Shown here: piece after piece, positions 54,005-62,275 of the stretch
Numbering within the stretch: the first letter of the stretch is position 1
Layout of the letters: every line of letters begins with the position of its first letter
Assembly (NCBI RefSeq): GCF_009936375.1
Contig: NZ_AP022332.1
Coordinates: forward strand, 1,359,501-1,423,500
Origin: Methylosinus sp. C49
GTDB lineage: Bacteria; Pseudomonadota; Alphaproteobacteria; Rhizobiales; Beijerinckiaceae
Reading direction: 5' to 3'
Length of the DNA stretch: 64,000 nucleotides
Notes under the pieces: model-generated
Databases searched by the model: none
The model's input: only the letters and a program-made list of their open reading frames with translations
What the model was told of the DNA's origin: nothing
Made by a program: the position numbers and the translations under genes

Positions 54005-55286
54005 GCTGATCGCGGGATTTTCCGCGCGTGAGCTCGAAACGCTGCTCGCGGATTGGGAGTTTTGCGCGCGCGAGGATCAATGGCCGCCCATGCTCGCGCC
54101 GGGTGGCGCGCCTTGGCGTGTATGGCTGGTATTGGGCGGGCGCGGCGCCGGCAAGACGCGCGCCGGCGCCGAATGGGTGCGCGCCGTCGCGCGCGGCCGG
54201 CCGCAATTTTCGACGCGCCCCTTGTCGCCGATCGCGCTCGTCGGCGAAAGCGCTGCGCATGTGCGGGATGTGATGATCGAAGGCGTCTCTGGAATTCTCG
54301 CCGTGCATCCGCGCAGCGAGCGGCCCTTGTGGGAGCCCTCGCGCAAGCGCCTCACATTCGAAAATGGCGTCGTCGCGCAGGCTTTCTCGGCGGAAGATCC
54401 CGAGAGCCTGCGCGGCCCGCAATTTTCCGCCGCCTGGTGCGACGAGCTGGCGAAATGGCGCTATGCGCAGGAGAGTTGGGACATGCTGCAATTCGGGCTG
54501 CGATTGGGCGATTGGCCGCGCGAGATCGTCACCACCACGCCGCGCTCCATTCCCTTGCTGAAGCGGCTGATGAGCGAGCGTGGCGTCGTGACGACGCGCG
54601 CGACGACGCGGCAGAATGCGGCGCATCTCGCGCCATCCTTTCTCGAGACCGTCGTCGCGCAATATGCCGGCACGAGATTGGGGCGCCAGGAACTCGACGG
54701 CGAACTCGTCGACGAGCGCGCCGACGCGCTCTGGACGCGCGATATGCTGGAGGCCGCGCGCATTGTCGAGGCGCCGCCGATGGAGCGCATCGTCGTCGCC
54801 ATCGATCCACCTGCGTCGTCCGGCAAGCACGCCGATCGTTGCGGAATCGTCGCGGCGGGAGCAGCGAATGGAATCGTCTACGTGCTACAGGACGCGACGC
54901 TCGCCGCCGCGCGGCCGGCGCAATGGGCGCGCGCCGGAGTCGCGCTCTATCACAGGCTCGAGGCGGATGCGCTGATCGCCGAGGTCAATCAGGGCGGCGA
55001 GATGGTGCGCGCCGTCATTCACGAGGCCGACCCGAGCGTCGCCGTGCGAGACGTGCGCGCGACGCGCGGCAAATATTTGCGCGCGGCCCCGGTGGCGCAG
55101 CTCTATGAGCGAGGGCGCGTGCGCCATGTCGGCGCCTTTCCGGCGCTAGAAGACGAGATGTGCGATTTCGCCATCGATGGCTTGTCGACGGGGAGAAGCC
55201 CGGATCGCCTCGACGCGCTGGTTTGGGCGATTCACGCGCTGGCGCTGGCCCCGCGCGCGCGTGAGCCGCGCATGCGACGATTGTGA
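53988..55286 (+). CDS. GTA/phage large terminase (gp2)
   Basis: The product of about 432 residues has the packaging ATPase (Walker A as VLGGRGAGKTRAGAEW, Walker B as AWCDELAKW) and the nuclease domain starting VVAIDPPASSG, with later acidic residues (DALVWAIHAL). It pumps DNA into the procapsid. The start MGRLNELIAGF gives the normal N-terminus and overlaps gp1 by 17 bases. An upstream ATG at 53898 would overlap gp1 by over 100 bases. Confidence 0.93.
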   Translation: MGRLNELIAGFSARELETLLADWEFCAREDQWPPMLAPGGAPWRVWLVLGGRGAGKTRAGAEWVRAVARGRPQFSTRPLSPIALVGESAAHVRDVMIEGVSGILAVHPRSERPLWEPSRKRLTFENGVVAQAFSAEDPESLRGPQFSAAWCDELAKWRYAQESWDMLQFGLRLGDWPREIVTTTPRSIPLLKRLMSERGVVTTRATTRQNAAHLAPSFLETVVAQYAGTRLGRQELDGELVDERADALWTRDMLEAARIVEAPPMERIVVAIDPPASSGKHADRCGIVAAGAANGIVYVLQDATLAAARPAQWARAGVALYHRLEADALIAEVNQGGEMVRAVIHEADPSVAVRDVRATRGKYLRAAPVAQLYERGRVRHVGAFPALEDEMCDFAIDGLSTGRSPDRLDALVWAIHALALAPRAREPRMRRL

Positions 55287-55291
55287 GCGAT

Positions 55292-55323
55292 AGCGAGCAG
55301 AGGGCCGCCAGCCTCTGCTCGCT
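55292..55323. other. Hairpin between terminase and portal genes
   Basis: AGCGAGCAGAGG and CCTCTGCTCGCT form a perfect 12-base stem with an 8-base loop in the 77-base gap before the portal start. No T-run follows. It may be an mRNA processing or translation-tuning element. Confidence 0.6.
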
Positions 55324-55363
55324 ACTCGCTATTCCCTACTTACCCATTCCAGACGGAATCCTC

Positions 55364-56581
55364 ATGCCCTCGTTCCTTTCCCGCCTCTTCGGCGCGCGCG
55401 CGCCGGAGCGCAAATCCTCGCGCGCTATGCTTTCGCTGCATTCCATGGCCGCGCCGCAATGGACCGCGCGCAACAATGTCGCGCTCACGCGGGCCGGCTA
55501 TGAGCGCAACGCCGTCTGCTATCGCGCTGTGCGCATGGTGGCGGAAGGCGCCGCCTCCGTGCGCTGGCTCGCCTATGAAGGGCGCGCGGAGAATCCCGAA
55601 CATCCGCTGCTGCGATTGATCGAGCGGCCGAACCCTTCCGACACCAGCGTCTCCTTCATCGAGGCGCTCGTCTCCAATCTTCTGCTCTATGGCAACGCCT
55701 ATGTCGAAGGCGCCTTCGTCGACGGCTTGCTGCGCGAAGCTTATAGTCTGCGGCCGGATCGCATGAGCGTCGTCGCGGGACGCAATGGCTGGCCGGCGGC
55801 CTATGTCTATTCGGCCGCCGGCGACAGCGTGCGCTATGACATTCAGGGTCGCGGCATAGAGCCGATTCTGCACATTCGTCTCTTCAATCCGCTCGACGAC
55901 ATCTATGGCTTTGCGCCGCTCGCTGCCGCGCAGACGGCGCTCGACACACATAACGCCGCGAGCTTCTGGAACAAGGCGCTGCTCGACAATAGCGCGCGGC
56001 CTTCCGGCGCGCTCGTCTATGCCGGGCCGGAGGGCGGGCATCTCACCGATGAGCAGTTCGAGCGGCTGAAGCAGGAATTGGAGGAGAATTTCTCCGGCGC
56101 CTTCAACGCCGGCCGTCCGCTGCTGCTGGAAGGCGGGCTCGATTGGAAGGCGCTGTCGCTGTCGCCCAAGGATATGGATTTTTCCGAGACGAAAGCCTCC
56201 GCCGCGCGGGAGATCGCGCTCGCCTTCGGCGTGCCGCCGCTGCTGATCGGACTGCCGGGCGATAACACATTCCGCAATTACGAGGAAGCCAATCGCGCCT
56301 TCTGGCGCCAGACGATCATTCCGCTCGTGCAGCGCTTGCAGAAGGCGTTTCATGCCTGGGCGCAGCCGGGCTTCGCGCCATTCCGCTTCGACTATGACGC
56401 CGATCGCATCGACGCGCTGGCGAAAGAACGCGCGCTCGAATGGAGTCGCATCGGCGACGCCGCTTTCCTCACCGTGGACGAGCAGCGCGAGGCGGCGGGC
56501 TACGGCCCGATGGGAAAGCGCGTGAAATATTCAACAGATCAGCCGCGCGTCGCCGCCGGATCGCCGGACGGCGGGCAGTAG
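55364..56581 (+). CDS. HK97-family portal protein (gp3)
   Basis: The 405-residue protein has the phage portal fold with VCYRAVRMVAEGAASV, LLYGNAYVEG, GFAPLAAAQTALD, IALAFGVPPLLIGLPGD and NYEEANRAFWRQTI. It forms the DNA entry ring of the capsid. The ATG at 55364 starts MPSFLSRLFG. It ends at a TAG. The same frame remains open and coding-like for about 155 bases beyond that stop, running into the toxin remnant described next. Confidence 0.94.
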   Translation: MPSFLSRLFGARAPERKSSRAMLSLHSMAAPQWTARNNVALTRAGYERNAVCYRAVRMVAEGAASVRWLAYEGRAENPEHPLLRLIERPNPSDTSVSFIEALVSNLLLYGNAYVEGAFVDGLLREAYSLRPDRMSVVAGRNGWPAAYVYSAAGDSVRYDIQGRGIEPILHIRLFNPLDDIYGFAPLAAAQTALDTHNAASFWNKALLDNSARPSGALVYAGPEGGHLTDEQFERLKQELEENFSGAFNAGRPLLLEGGLDWKALSLSPKDMDFSETKASAAREIALAFGVPPLLIGLPGDNTFRNYEEANRAFWRQTIIPLVQRLQKAFHAWAQPGFAPFRFDYDADRIDALAKERALEWSRIGDAAFLTVDEQREAAGYGPMGKRVKYSTDQPRVAAGSPDGGQ

Positions 56582-57131
56582 ACGAGCGGCGATGCGAGCG
56601 GCGCTGGCGACCTCGCGCAGGTGGCGCTGAACACGATCGCCGCGGTGGTGAACGATGCGGGCGCCCTCGTGGTTGGGGAAAGCAATGACGCTCGATACTC
56701 CGTCGACCTGCTGGCGAAAGAAGGCTATGGTCACGCTATACGACCATGTCGGCAAAGAAGATGTAGCCCTTATCGCTGCTTTGGAGAGTAAGCGAATTAG
56801 AATTGGTCTACCATTCATAGGCGTGATCGCCTATGAGCCGGCGGTCGGCTCGTTCGACTCTCGGGAGTCCGCAAATGACCACGTGAACCGAGTGATAGAG
56901 ACGAACAAGGATCGCGTCGACTCGGTCGCCGAAGGACGACGCGATGAGGTCACGCTCCAGAGGATATTCGGATTTCGAACCGGAAAAGAGGCATTCTTGG
57001 AGAGCGGAACGTCGAAGCCGGTCGTTCGATGGACGTTCGGCGTCAGAGTCGTTCTTCATGCCGATCCGACCAGCGATCGAGGCTATCGGGTGCGGACCGC
57101 CTTTCCTGTGAACAGCAGATCGGGCCGATGA
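56582..57131 (+). pseudogene. RNase A-like toxin domain, frameshifted, inserted in the GTA cluster
   Basis: From 56727 one frame encodes DHVGKEDVALIAAL, then SFDSRESANDHVN and near the end VRVVLHADP and GYRVRTAFP. This order matches the bacterial RNase A-like domain of CdiA-type toxins. The segment that should precede it, VDLLAKEGYGHAI, is encoded just upstream but in the portal frame, so a loss of two bases (or gain of one) near 56740-56748 has split the domain. From memory of the Yersinia CdiA-CT structure, the catalytic Arg that should follow the HVGK motif is Ala here and the Tyr near the end is Phe. The second half could still be translated from ATG 56727 (134 residues). Confidence 0.6.
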
Positions 57132-57150
57132 GCGCGAAAGGGGAACATTG

Positions 57151-57435
57151 ATGAACATTCCTGAAGCATTCTCGGACCTGGCTGAGTGGTTCATGTTCGA
57201 AGTCGAGGAAGATATCCCGGAAGGGCAGGACTACGTGGCCTATGCCATTGGTCATCTCGATGAGAGCCAGAAGAAGGGCGCGGAGCGATTTATCGACGGG
57301 CTGCTACGTCAGGAGCTTTCCGATCGAGAATTGATCGACATTTGGTTTCGTGCGGGCGCCAGAATGGGCTTTGCCAAAGACGCCGATTACCGAGTCGTGT
57401 TGATAGAAGTCCTGCACCGACTGCGTGGCGATTGA
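57151..57435 (+). CDS. Small acidic protein, probable immunity partner of the RNase A-like toxin
   Basis: The 94-residue protein begins MNIPEAFSDLAEWFMF and is rich in Asp and Glu in its first half (EVEEDIPEGQD), with helical character throughout (AERFIDGLLRQELSDREL). It has no cysteine, signal or membrane segment. The ATG is preceded by GAAAGGGGAAC. It directly follows the toxin reading frame, and an intact small acidic gene in that position is the usual immunity gene of polymorphic toxins. It is roughly the size of CdiI proteins, but I cannot name the family. Confidence 0.65.
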   Translation: MNIPEAFSDLAEWFMFEVEEDIPEGQDYVAYAIGHLDESQKKGAERFIDGLLRQELSDRELIDIWFRAGARMGFAKDADYRVVLIEVLHRLRGD

Positions 57436-57536
57436 ACGGCCTCGCGTAGCTCGCGTTCCGCGGCATCGAACGAATTCAGCCGCGACGACCGCTCGTCAGA
57501 GCGGCCGGCGCTTTCTCGCGTCCGAAAGGCGCTCCT

Positions 57537-57722
57537 ATGTCCGAGATCGTCACCTCCATTATCGAGCGCGGCGATCTCGCCCATCTCGCGCTCTTCCTCT
57601 GGGCGAGCGCCGCCACAGCTTTCGCGCTGCGCGCTCTGCGTGAGCTCGGCCGCTCCATGCGGCGGCTCGACGCTTTCGTGCGCGAGCTCGCGCGCTTCAA
57701 CCGCCGCTATGGGAGCGAATGA
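57537..57722 (+). CDS. Small GTA-cluster membrane protein
   Basis: The 61-residue protein has one membrane helix (LAHLALFLWASAATAFALRA) followed by a basic helix (ELGRSMRRLDAFVREL). Small proteins of this kind lie between portal and protease in other GTA clusters (a gp3.5-type position). Its role is unknown. The stop is followed directly by the ATG of the next small gene. Confidence 0.7.
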   Translation: MSEIVTSIIERGDLAHLALFLWASAATAFALRALRELGRSMRRLDAFVRELARFNRRYGSE

Positions 57723-57896
57723 ATGAGTCTAGCCGCATTGCCCCTCCGCATAATGAAGCGTCGCACGCCGCGCAAGCCGCCGCGCCTCGAGCCCGACATC
57801 GTGTTCAAGACTTTTGTGCGCGCTTTGCAGCGCCTGCGTGAGCCGCCGCGCGGCGGCGGTCCGGCCGCGATCGGCGCGACGCGGGAGAAAGCCTGA
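57723..57896 (+). CDS. Very small basic protein before the GTA protease
   Basis: This 57-codon frame starts at the base after the previous stop and ends in a TGA that overlaps the protease ATG (TGATG). The product begins MSLAALPLRIMKRRTPRKPP and is Arg/Pro-rich, with a short helix (VFKTFVRALQRLRE). Tight packing on both sides supports a real gene. I do not recognise it. It could be a DNA- or capsid-associated peptide. Confidence 0.55.
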   Translation: MSLAALPLRIMKRRTPRKPPRLEPDIVFKTFVRALQRLREPPRGGGPAAIGATREKA

Positions 57897-58513
57897 TGGC
57901 GCAAGCGCTGAACCGAGACATTCCCATAGCGAGCCCTCCGATGGAGACGAAGCGCGCGCCGTTTCCAGCGGCGATCGGCGCCGATGGAGTATTCGAAGGC
58001 TATGCGAGCCTCTTCGCCGTGCGCGATACTTGCGGCGATATCGTCGAGCGCGGCGCCTTCGCCGCGAGCTTGCAGCGACGTGGCGCCGTGAGCGTCAAAA
58101 TGCTGTGGCAGCATCGCGCGGAGGAGCCGATCGGCGTGTGGGCGCACATCGCCGAAGACGCGCGCGGATTGAAAGTGCGTGGGCGCCTCGATCTTTCTGT
58201 CGCGCGTGCGCGGGAGGCGTTGTCGTTGATCCGCGCAGGCGCGCTCGACGGCCTCTCGATCGGCTTTCGCACGCTTCGCGCCGCGAGCGATCCTAAGACC
58301 GGGGCGCGCCGATTGCTCGAGCTCGATCTCATCGAGATTTCGATCGTCACCTTTCCTGCATTGCCGCAGGCGCGTATCGCCGTGATCCCCGCACTGGCGA
58401 CGGCGCCGCGTCACGCGGCGGCTCAGCTCGGACAAAAGCTCGCGCGGCTTCGCATGCAGCTCGCCGTGAAGCGATTCGAGGCGACGCTGCAGCGACTCTC
58501 GACGTCGCAGTGA
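57896..58513 (+). CDS. HK97-family prohead protease (gp4)
   Basis: The 205-residue protein has the herpesvirus/HK97-type maturation protease core. Markers are VFEGYASLFAVRDTCGDIVERGAF, the catalytic His in MLWQHR, and the Ser in LDGLSIGFR, followed by LLELDLIEISIVTFPA. It cleaves the scaffold part of the capsid protein during head maturation. It is 124 bases ahead of the capsid gene. Confidence 0.93.
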   Translation: MAQALNRDIPIASPPMETKRAPFPAAIGADGVFEGYASLFAVRDTCGDIVERGAFAASLQRRGAVSVKMLWQHRAEEPIGVWAHIAEDARGLKVRGRLDLSVARAREALSLIRAGALDGLSIGFRTLRAASDPKTGARRLLELDLIEISIVTFPALPQARIAVIPALATAPRHAAAQLGQKLARLRMQLAVKRFEATLQRLSTSQ

Positions 58514-58637
58514 TGCGCGCTCGCGGCCCGTGCCGCGCGCGAACACTATCGCCATAGTCTACCCAGCGCACGAACGCCCGCGCATCCCGCGCGGCGACTT
58601 CTTGCGTCTTCAAATCGAACGAAAGAGGTTGCCATCA

Positions 58638-59867
58638 ATGTCGTCTCTCGAAACCAAGACGCTCTCCGGCGAGGAAGCGCTCGCCGATCTTCACCGCGCC
58701 TTCGCCGCGTTCAAGGATACGAATGAAGAGCGCATCGCGCAGATCGAGATGCGAATGGGGGTCGACGCCCTCACCGAGGAGAAGCTGCAGCGCATCGACC
58801 GCGCCATCGACGAAACGAAGCGCCGCGTCGACCGCGTCGCGCTCGATCTCGCGCGGCCGCGGCTATCCTCCGCGCCGAGCGACGATGCGCCTGCGCGCGA
58901 GCACAAATCGGCGTTCTCGCTCTATATGCGCAGCGGCGAATCCTCCGGCCTGAAGGCGCTCGAATCCAAGGCGCTTTCCGCCGGCTCCGGCCCGGACGGC
59001 GGATATCTCGTGCCGACGCCCGCGGAACAGGAGATATTGCGTCGTCTCGCTAATTTGTCGCCGATCCGCGCCATCGCCAGCGTGCGTGAAATCTCCACGC
59101 ATTCTTTGCGCAAAGCCTATTCCACGCAAGGACCGGCCGCCGGATGGGCAGCGGAGGCCGATCCCCGAACGCAAACGAGCAGCCAGCAGATCGTCGATCT
59201 CAATTTTCCGGCGATGGAGCTCTACGCCATGCCCGCGGCGACGCAAACGTTGCTCGACGATTCCGCGATCGACGTCGAGCAATGGATCGCCGAGGAGGTC
59301 CAGACCGTCTTCGCCGAGCAGGAAGGCGCGGCCTTCGTGAGCGGCAATGGAACGGACAAGCCCAAAGGATTCCTCGCTTATCCGACGGTCGCGGACGCCA
59401 GCTGGAGCTGGGGCAATATCGGCTATGTCGCGACCGGCGTCTCGGGGGGATTTGCGGCGAGCAATCCTTCGGACGCTCTGTTCAATCTCGTCTATGCGCT
59501 GCGCGCCGGCTATCGACAGAATGGCAGATTCGTGCTCAATCGGCAGACGCAATCGGCCATCCGCAAATTCAAATCGACCGCTGGCGAATATTTGTGGGCT
59601 CCGCCCGCGAGTCTCGATCAGCCGGCGTCTCTGCTGAATTTCCCTGTGGTGGAGGCGGAGGACATGCCCGATATGGGCGCCGATAGTCTTTCCCTCGCTT
59701 TCGGCGATTTCGCGCGCGGCTATCTCGTGGTCGATCGGCTCGGCGTGCGCGTGCTGCGCGATCCCTATTCCGCAAAGCCTTATGTGCTCTTCTACACCAC
59801 CAAGCGCGTCGGCGGCGGGGTGCAGGATTTCGAGGCGATCAAGCTGCTGAAATTCGCCGCCGCGTGA
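58638..59867 (+). CDS. HK97-family major capsid protein (gp5)
   Basis: The 409-residue protein has an N-terminal coiled-coil scaffold part (DEEKLQ-type heptads, about 10-75), probably removed by the protease, and the HK97 fold starting near AFSLYMRSGE. Typical motifs are GPDGGYLVP, SIGNG-type loop AAFVSGNGTDKPKGFL and a C-terminal FYTTKRVGGGVQDFEAIKLLKF. The ATG at 58638 is preferred to 58530, which adds a Pro/Arg lead-in. Confidence 0.95.
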   Translation: MSSLETKTLSGEEALADLHRAFAAFKDTNEERIAQIEMRMGVDALTEEKLQRIDRAIDETKRRVDRVALDLARPRLSSAPSDDAPAREHKSAFSLYMRSGESSGLKALESKALSAGSGPDGGYLVPTPAEQEILRRLANLSPIRAIASVREISTHSLRKAYSTQGPAAGWAAEADPRTQTSSQQIVDLNFPAMELYAMPAATQTLLDDSAIDVEQWIAEEVQTVFAEQEGAAFVSGNGTDKPKGFLAYPTVADASWSWGNIGYVATGVSGGFAASNPSDALFNLVYALRAGYRQNGRFVLNRQTQSAIRKFKSTAGEYLWAPPASLDQPASLLNFPVVEAEDMPDMGADSLSLAFGDFARGYLVVDRLGVRVLRDPYSAKPYVLFYTTKRVGGGVQDFEAIKLLKFAAA

Positions 59868-59884
59868 TGTGAATGGCGTGAAAC

Positions 59885-59912
59885 GCGAGCGGCGCGCGAT
59901 CGCGCCGCTCGC
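59885..59912. terminator. Hairpin after the capsid gene
   Basis: GCGAGCGGCGCG and CGCGCCGCTCGC form a perfect 12-base stem with a 4-base loop, 17 bases after the capsid stop. No T-run follows. It may partly terminate or stabilise the capsid mRNA so that capsid is made in excess over the tail genes. Confidence 0.5.
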
Positions 59913-59953
59913 AACGGCGAGATGCGCTCGTCATTCACAGACGGACAGACCGA

Positions 59954-60535
59954 ATGATTCCAAATCTTCTGACAGCGCCGGCGCTGGAGCCGGTTTCGCT
60001 CGACGAGGCGAAGGCCTGGCTGCGGCTCGATTCCACCGATGAGGATCCGTTGTTGGCGGCTTTGATCGTCTCGGCGCGCCTGACCCTCGAGTCCTACACG
60101 CGCCGCCTCTTCGTCACGCAGAGCTGGCGCATGCGGCTCGACGCCTGGCCCGCGCAGACCTTGCGACGCGGAACGCTCGCTATTCCTTTCTCCCCGTTTC
60201 GTAGCCTTTCGGCGATCCGGGTCTATGACGCCGCCGATGTCGCTCAGACGCTCGCGAGCGCGACCTACCGCGCGGCTCCCACGCGCGACGCCGGACGTAT
60301 CGCTTTTGTCTCGTCGCCGCCCGAGCCGGGCCGCGCATGCGACGGAATAGAGATCGACCTCGTGACCGGATATGGCGACAGCGCCATCGACACACCGGAG
60401 CCATTGCGTCGCGCCATCCTCGCGCTGGTCGCGCATTGGCACGAAAATCGTGGCGATGTGGGCGACGCGGGGGCGCCATTGCCAACGATCGCCGCAGCTT
60501 TGGCGAAGCCCTTTCGACGCGAGCGTTTGACATGA
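59954..60535 (+). CDS. GTA head-tail connector protein (gp6)
   Basis: The 193-residue protein begins MIPNLLTAPALEPVSLDEAK with the conserved connector motif AKAWLRLDSTDEDPLLAALI and later LESYTRRLF, followed by VTGYGD and PLRRAILALVAHWHENR. It is a gp6/HK97-type adaptor that sits under the portal. It overlaps the next gene by 4 bases. Confidence 0.88.
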   Translation: MIPNLLTAPALEPVSLDEAKAWLRLDSTDEDPLLAALIVSARLTLESYTRRLFVTQSWRMRLDAWPAQTLRRGTLAIPFSPFRSLSAIRVYDAADVAQTLASATYRAAPTRDAGRIAFVSSPPEPGRACDGIEIDLVTGYGDSAIDTPEPLRRAILALVAHWHENRGDVGDAGAPLPTIAAALAKPFRRERLT

Positions 60536-60858
60536 GCGCGCCGAAGATCGGCGAGCTGCGCTCGCGCATGAGCCTCGAGGCGCCCGTGGACGCGCCGGAT
60601 GACAGCGGCGGGATGACGCGAAGCTATGTCACGCTCGCCAATATTTGGGTGAAGCTGATCCCGCTGTCCGCGGAAGCGCGCTTCGTCGAGCAACGGCAGG
60701 AGCTCGCGATCCAATGGATCGCGCAAGCGCGGTGGCGCGGCGATGTGACGAGCGAGATGCGCCTCGTCGATGGCGCGCGGCGACTGCGCGTCACCTCCGC
60801 CTATGACCCGGACGGTCGGCGCCGCTTTCTGCTCTGCCATTGTGAGGAGATCGCATGA
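60532..60858 (+). CDS. GTA head-closure protein (gp7)
   Basis: The 108-residue protein, with IGELRSRMSLEAPVDAPDDSG and later ANIWVKLIPLSAEARF, is typical of SPP1 gp16/HK97 gp10-like closure proteins. It ends FLLCHCEEIA. Its ATG overlaps the gp6 stop (ATGA). Confidence 0.85.
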   Translation: MSAPKIGELRSRMSLEAPVDAPDDSGGMTRSYVTLANIWVKLIPLSAEARFVEQRQELAIQWIAQARWRGDVTSEMRLVDGARRLRVTSAYDPDGRRRFLLCHCEEIA

Positions 60859-60868
60859 GGCGTCGCAA

Positions 60869-61279
60869 ATGACCATTTCGCCGATCATTGCTCTGCGCAA
60901 AGCGATACGCGCGCGTCTCGCGGCGGATTCCGTCCTCGTCGCTGCGCTCGGCGGCGCGAAAATCTATGACGAGGCGCCGCGCGGCGCCGCAGCCCCCTAC
61001 GTGCTGCTGTCCGAGACGAAGCTGCGCGACTGGTCCACTTCGGACAGCCGCGGCGCCGAGCAGCTCCTCACGATCACGGTCGTATCGATCGAACGTGGGA
61101 CCGCCGAAGCGTTGACTCTCGGCGAGAGAATCGTCGCGCTTCTCGATGAGGCGTTGCTCGCTCTCGAGGGGCATGTCCTCATCGATCTGCGCCACCAGGG
61201 GAGTGAGACGCGACGCGAGCAGAATGGCCGCTTCGCGCGCGTCGATCTGCGCTTTCGCGCGACGACGGAAGCGCAATGA
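60869..61279 (+). CDS. GTA DUF3168 tail-terminator protein (gp8)
   Basis: The 136-residue protein starts MTISPIIALRKAIRARLAAD and contains the DUF3168 pattern KIYDEAPRGAAAPYVLLSET and later ARVDLRFRATTE. Proteins of this family cap the tail tube. The ATG at 60869 lies 10 bases after the gp7 stop. Confidence 0.88.
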   Translation: MTISPIIALRKAIRARLAADSVLVAALGGAKIYDEAPRGAAAPYVLLSETKLRDWSTSDSRGAEQLLTITVVSIERGTAEALTLGERIVALLDEALLALEGHVLIDLRHQGSETRREQNGRFARVDLRFRATTEAQ

Positions 61280-61303
61280 CGAAAAAAATTCGGGAGCCTT
61301 CAC

Positions 61304-61714
61304 ATGTCCGCACAAAAAGGAAAAGACTTGCTGTTGAAGCTCGACGATGGGAGCGGAAGCTTCGTTTCGGTCGCGGGCTTGCGCACGCGGCGTCTGTCGC
61401 TCAACACGGAGACCATCGACGTCACCGACGCCGAATCTGCGGGTCGTTGGCGCGAACTTCTCGACGGCGCCGGCGTGAAGCGCGCGAGCCTCGCGGGATC
61501 CGGAATATTCAAGGATCAGGCGTCGGATGCGCTCATTCGTCAGCTCTTCTTCGACGGCTTGCTGCGTGACTGGCGAATCATGGTTCCGTCGTTCGGGGTA
61601 ATCGCCGGCGTGTTCCAAATCACCAGCCTCGATTATCGGGGCGAGCACAATGCTGAGATGACATTCGACATAGCGCTCGAATCGGCGAGCGCGGTTTCGT
61701 TCACGCCGGCGTGA
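61304..61714 (+). CDS. GTA major tail protein, TP901-1 family (gp9)
   Basis: The 136-residue protein has the tail-tube pattern, starting MSAQKGKDLLLKLDDGSG, with RTRRLSLNTETIDVTDAES and SGIFKDQASD. It polymerises into the tail tube. It is preceded by GGGAGCCTTCAC. Confidence 0.9.
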   Translation: MSAQKGKDLLLKLDDGSGSFVSVAGLRTRRLSLNTETIDVTDAESAGRWRELLDGAGVKRASLAGSGIFKDQASDALIRQLFFDGLLRDWRIMVPSFGVIAGVFQITSLDYRGEHNAEMTFDIALESASAVSFTPA

Positions 61715-61724
61715 GGCGATCGTG

Positions 61725-62075
61725 ATGGCCAATCATAAGCGGGGAGAAATCGAGGCGACGCTCGACGGCGAGAGCTATCGGCTCTGTCTCACGCTCGGCG
61801 CGCTGGCCGAGCTCGAGAGCGCGCATGGCGTGGGCGATCTCGTCGCGCTCGCCGAGCGCTTCGAAGGACGGCGCCTATCGGCGCGCGATCTCATCCGCAT
61901 TATCGGATGTGGATTGCGCGGCGGCGGGTATGAAAAGAACGACGATGAGGTCGCGCGCATGACCGTGGCCGGAGGGCTCGGCGATTACGTGAAGATCGCC
62001 GCCGATCTTCTTTCTACGACCTTCGGCGGAGGCGAAAGCGCAAACCCTCCGTCGCAGCGGAGCGCGAGCGGGTGA
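61725..62075 (+). CDS. GTA gp10 family tail-assembly chaperone
   Basis: The 116-residue protein has HKRGEIEATLDGESYRLCL, TLGALAELESAHG and RDLIRIIGCGLRGGG, the gene-transfer-agent gp10 (tail assembly chaperone) pattern. It should bind the tape measure during tail assembly. A GTG at 61722 just before the ATG is also possible. Its TGA overlaps the GTG start of the next gene. Confidence 0.87.
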   Translation: MANHKRGEIEATLDGESYRLCLTLGALAELESAHGVGDLVALAERFEGRRLSARDLIRIIGCGLRGGGYEKNDDEVARMTVAGGLGDYVKIAADLLSTTFGGGESANPPSQRSASG

Positions 62076-62275
62076 GACCGCAGCCCTTCCCGTGGGGGCG
62101 GGCGATGGCCTTCGGCCTCGGCGTGCTGCGGCTTTCGCCACATGACTTCTGGTCGATGACGCCGCTCGAACTGGCGTGCGCCGCGGAAGGCTTCTACGGC
62201 CGCGCAACGATAGCGCCCTCGCGGGACGCTCTGGTGGAGCTGATGCGGACGTTTCCAGACGGAGAGCAAAAATGA
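62072..62275 (+). CDS. GTA small tail-assembly protein (gp10.1, rcc01693 family)
   Basis: The 67-residue protein contains WGRAMAFGLGVLRLSPHDFW followed by SMTPLELACAAEGFYG, the rcc01693/DUF2376-type signature encoded between gp10 and the tape measure in GTA clusters. The start is a GTG overlapping the previous stop (GTGA), and the end overlaps the next ATG (ATGA). It may be read as a chaperone partner of gp10. Confidence 0.85.
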   Translation: MRPQPFPWGRAMAFGLGVLRLSPHDFWSMTPLELACAAEGFYGRATIAPSRDALVELMRTFPDGEQK

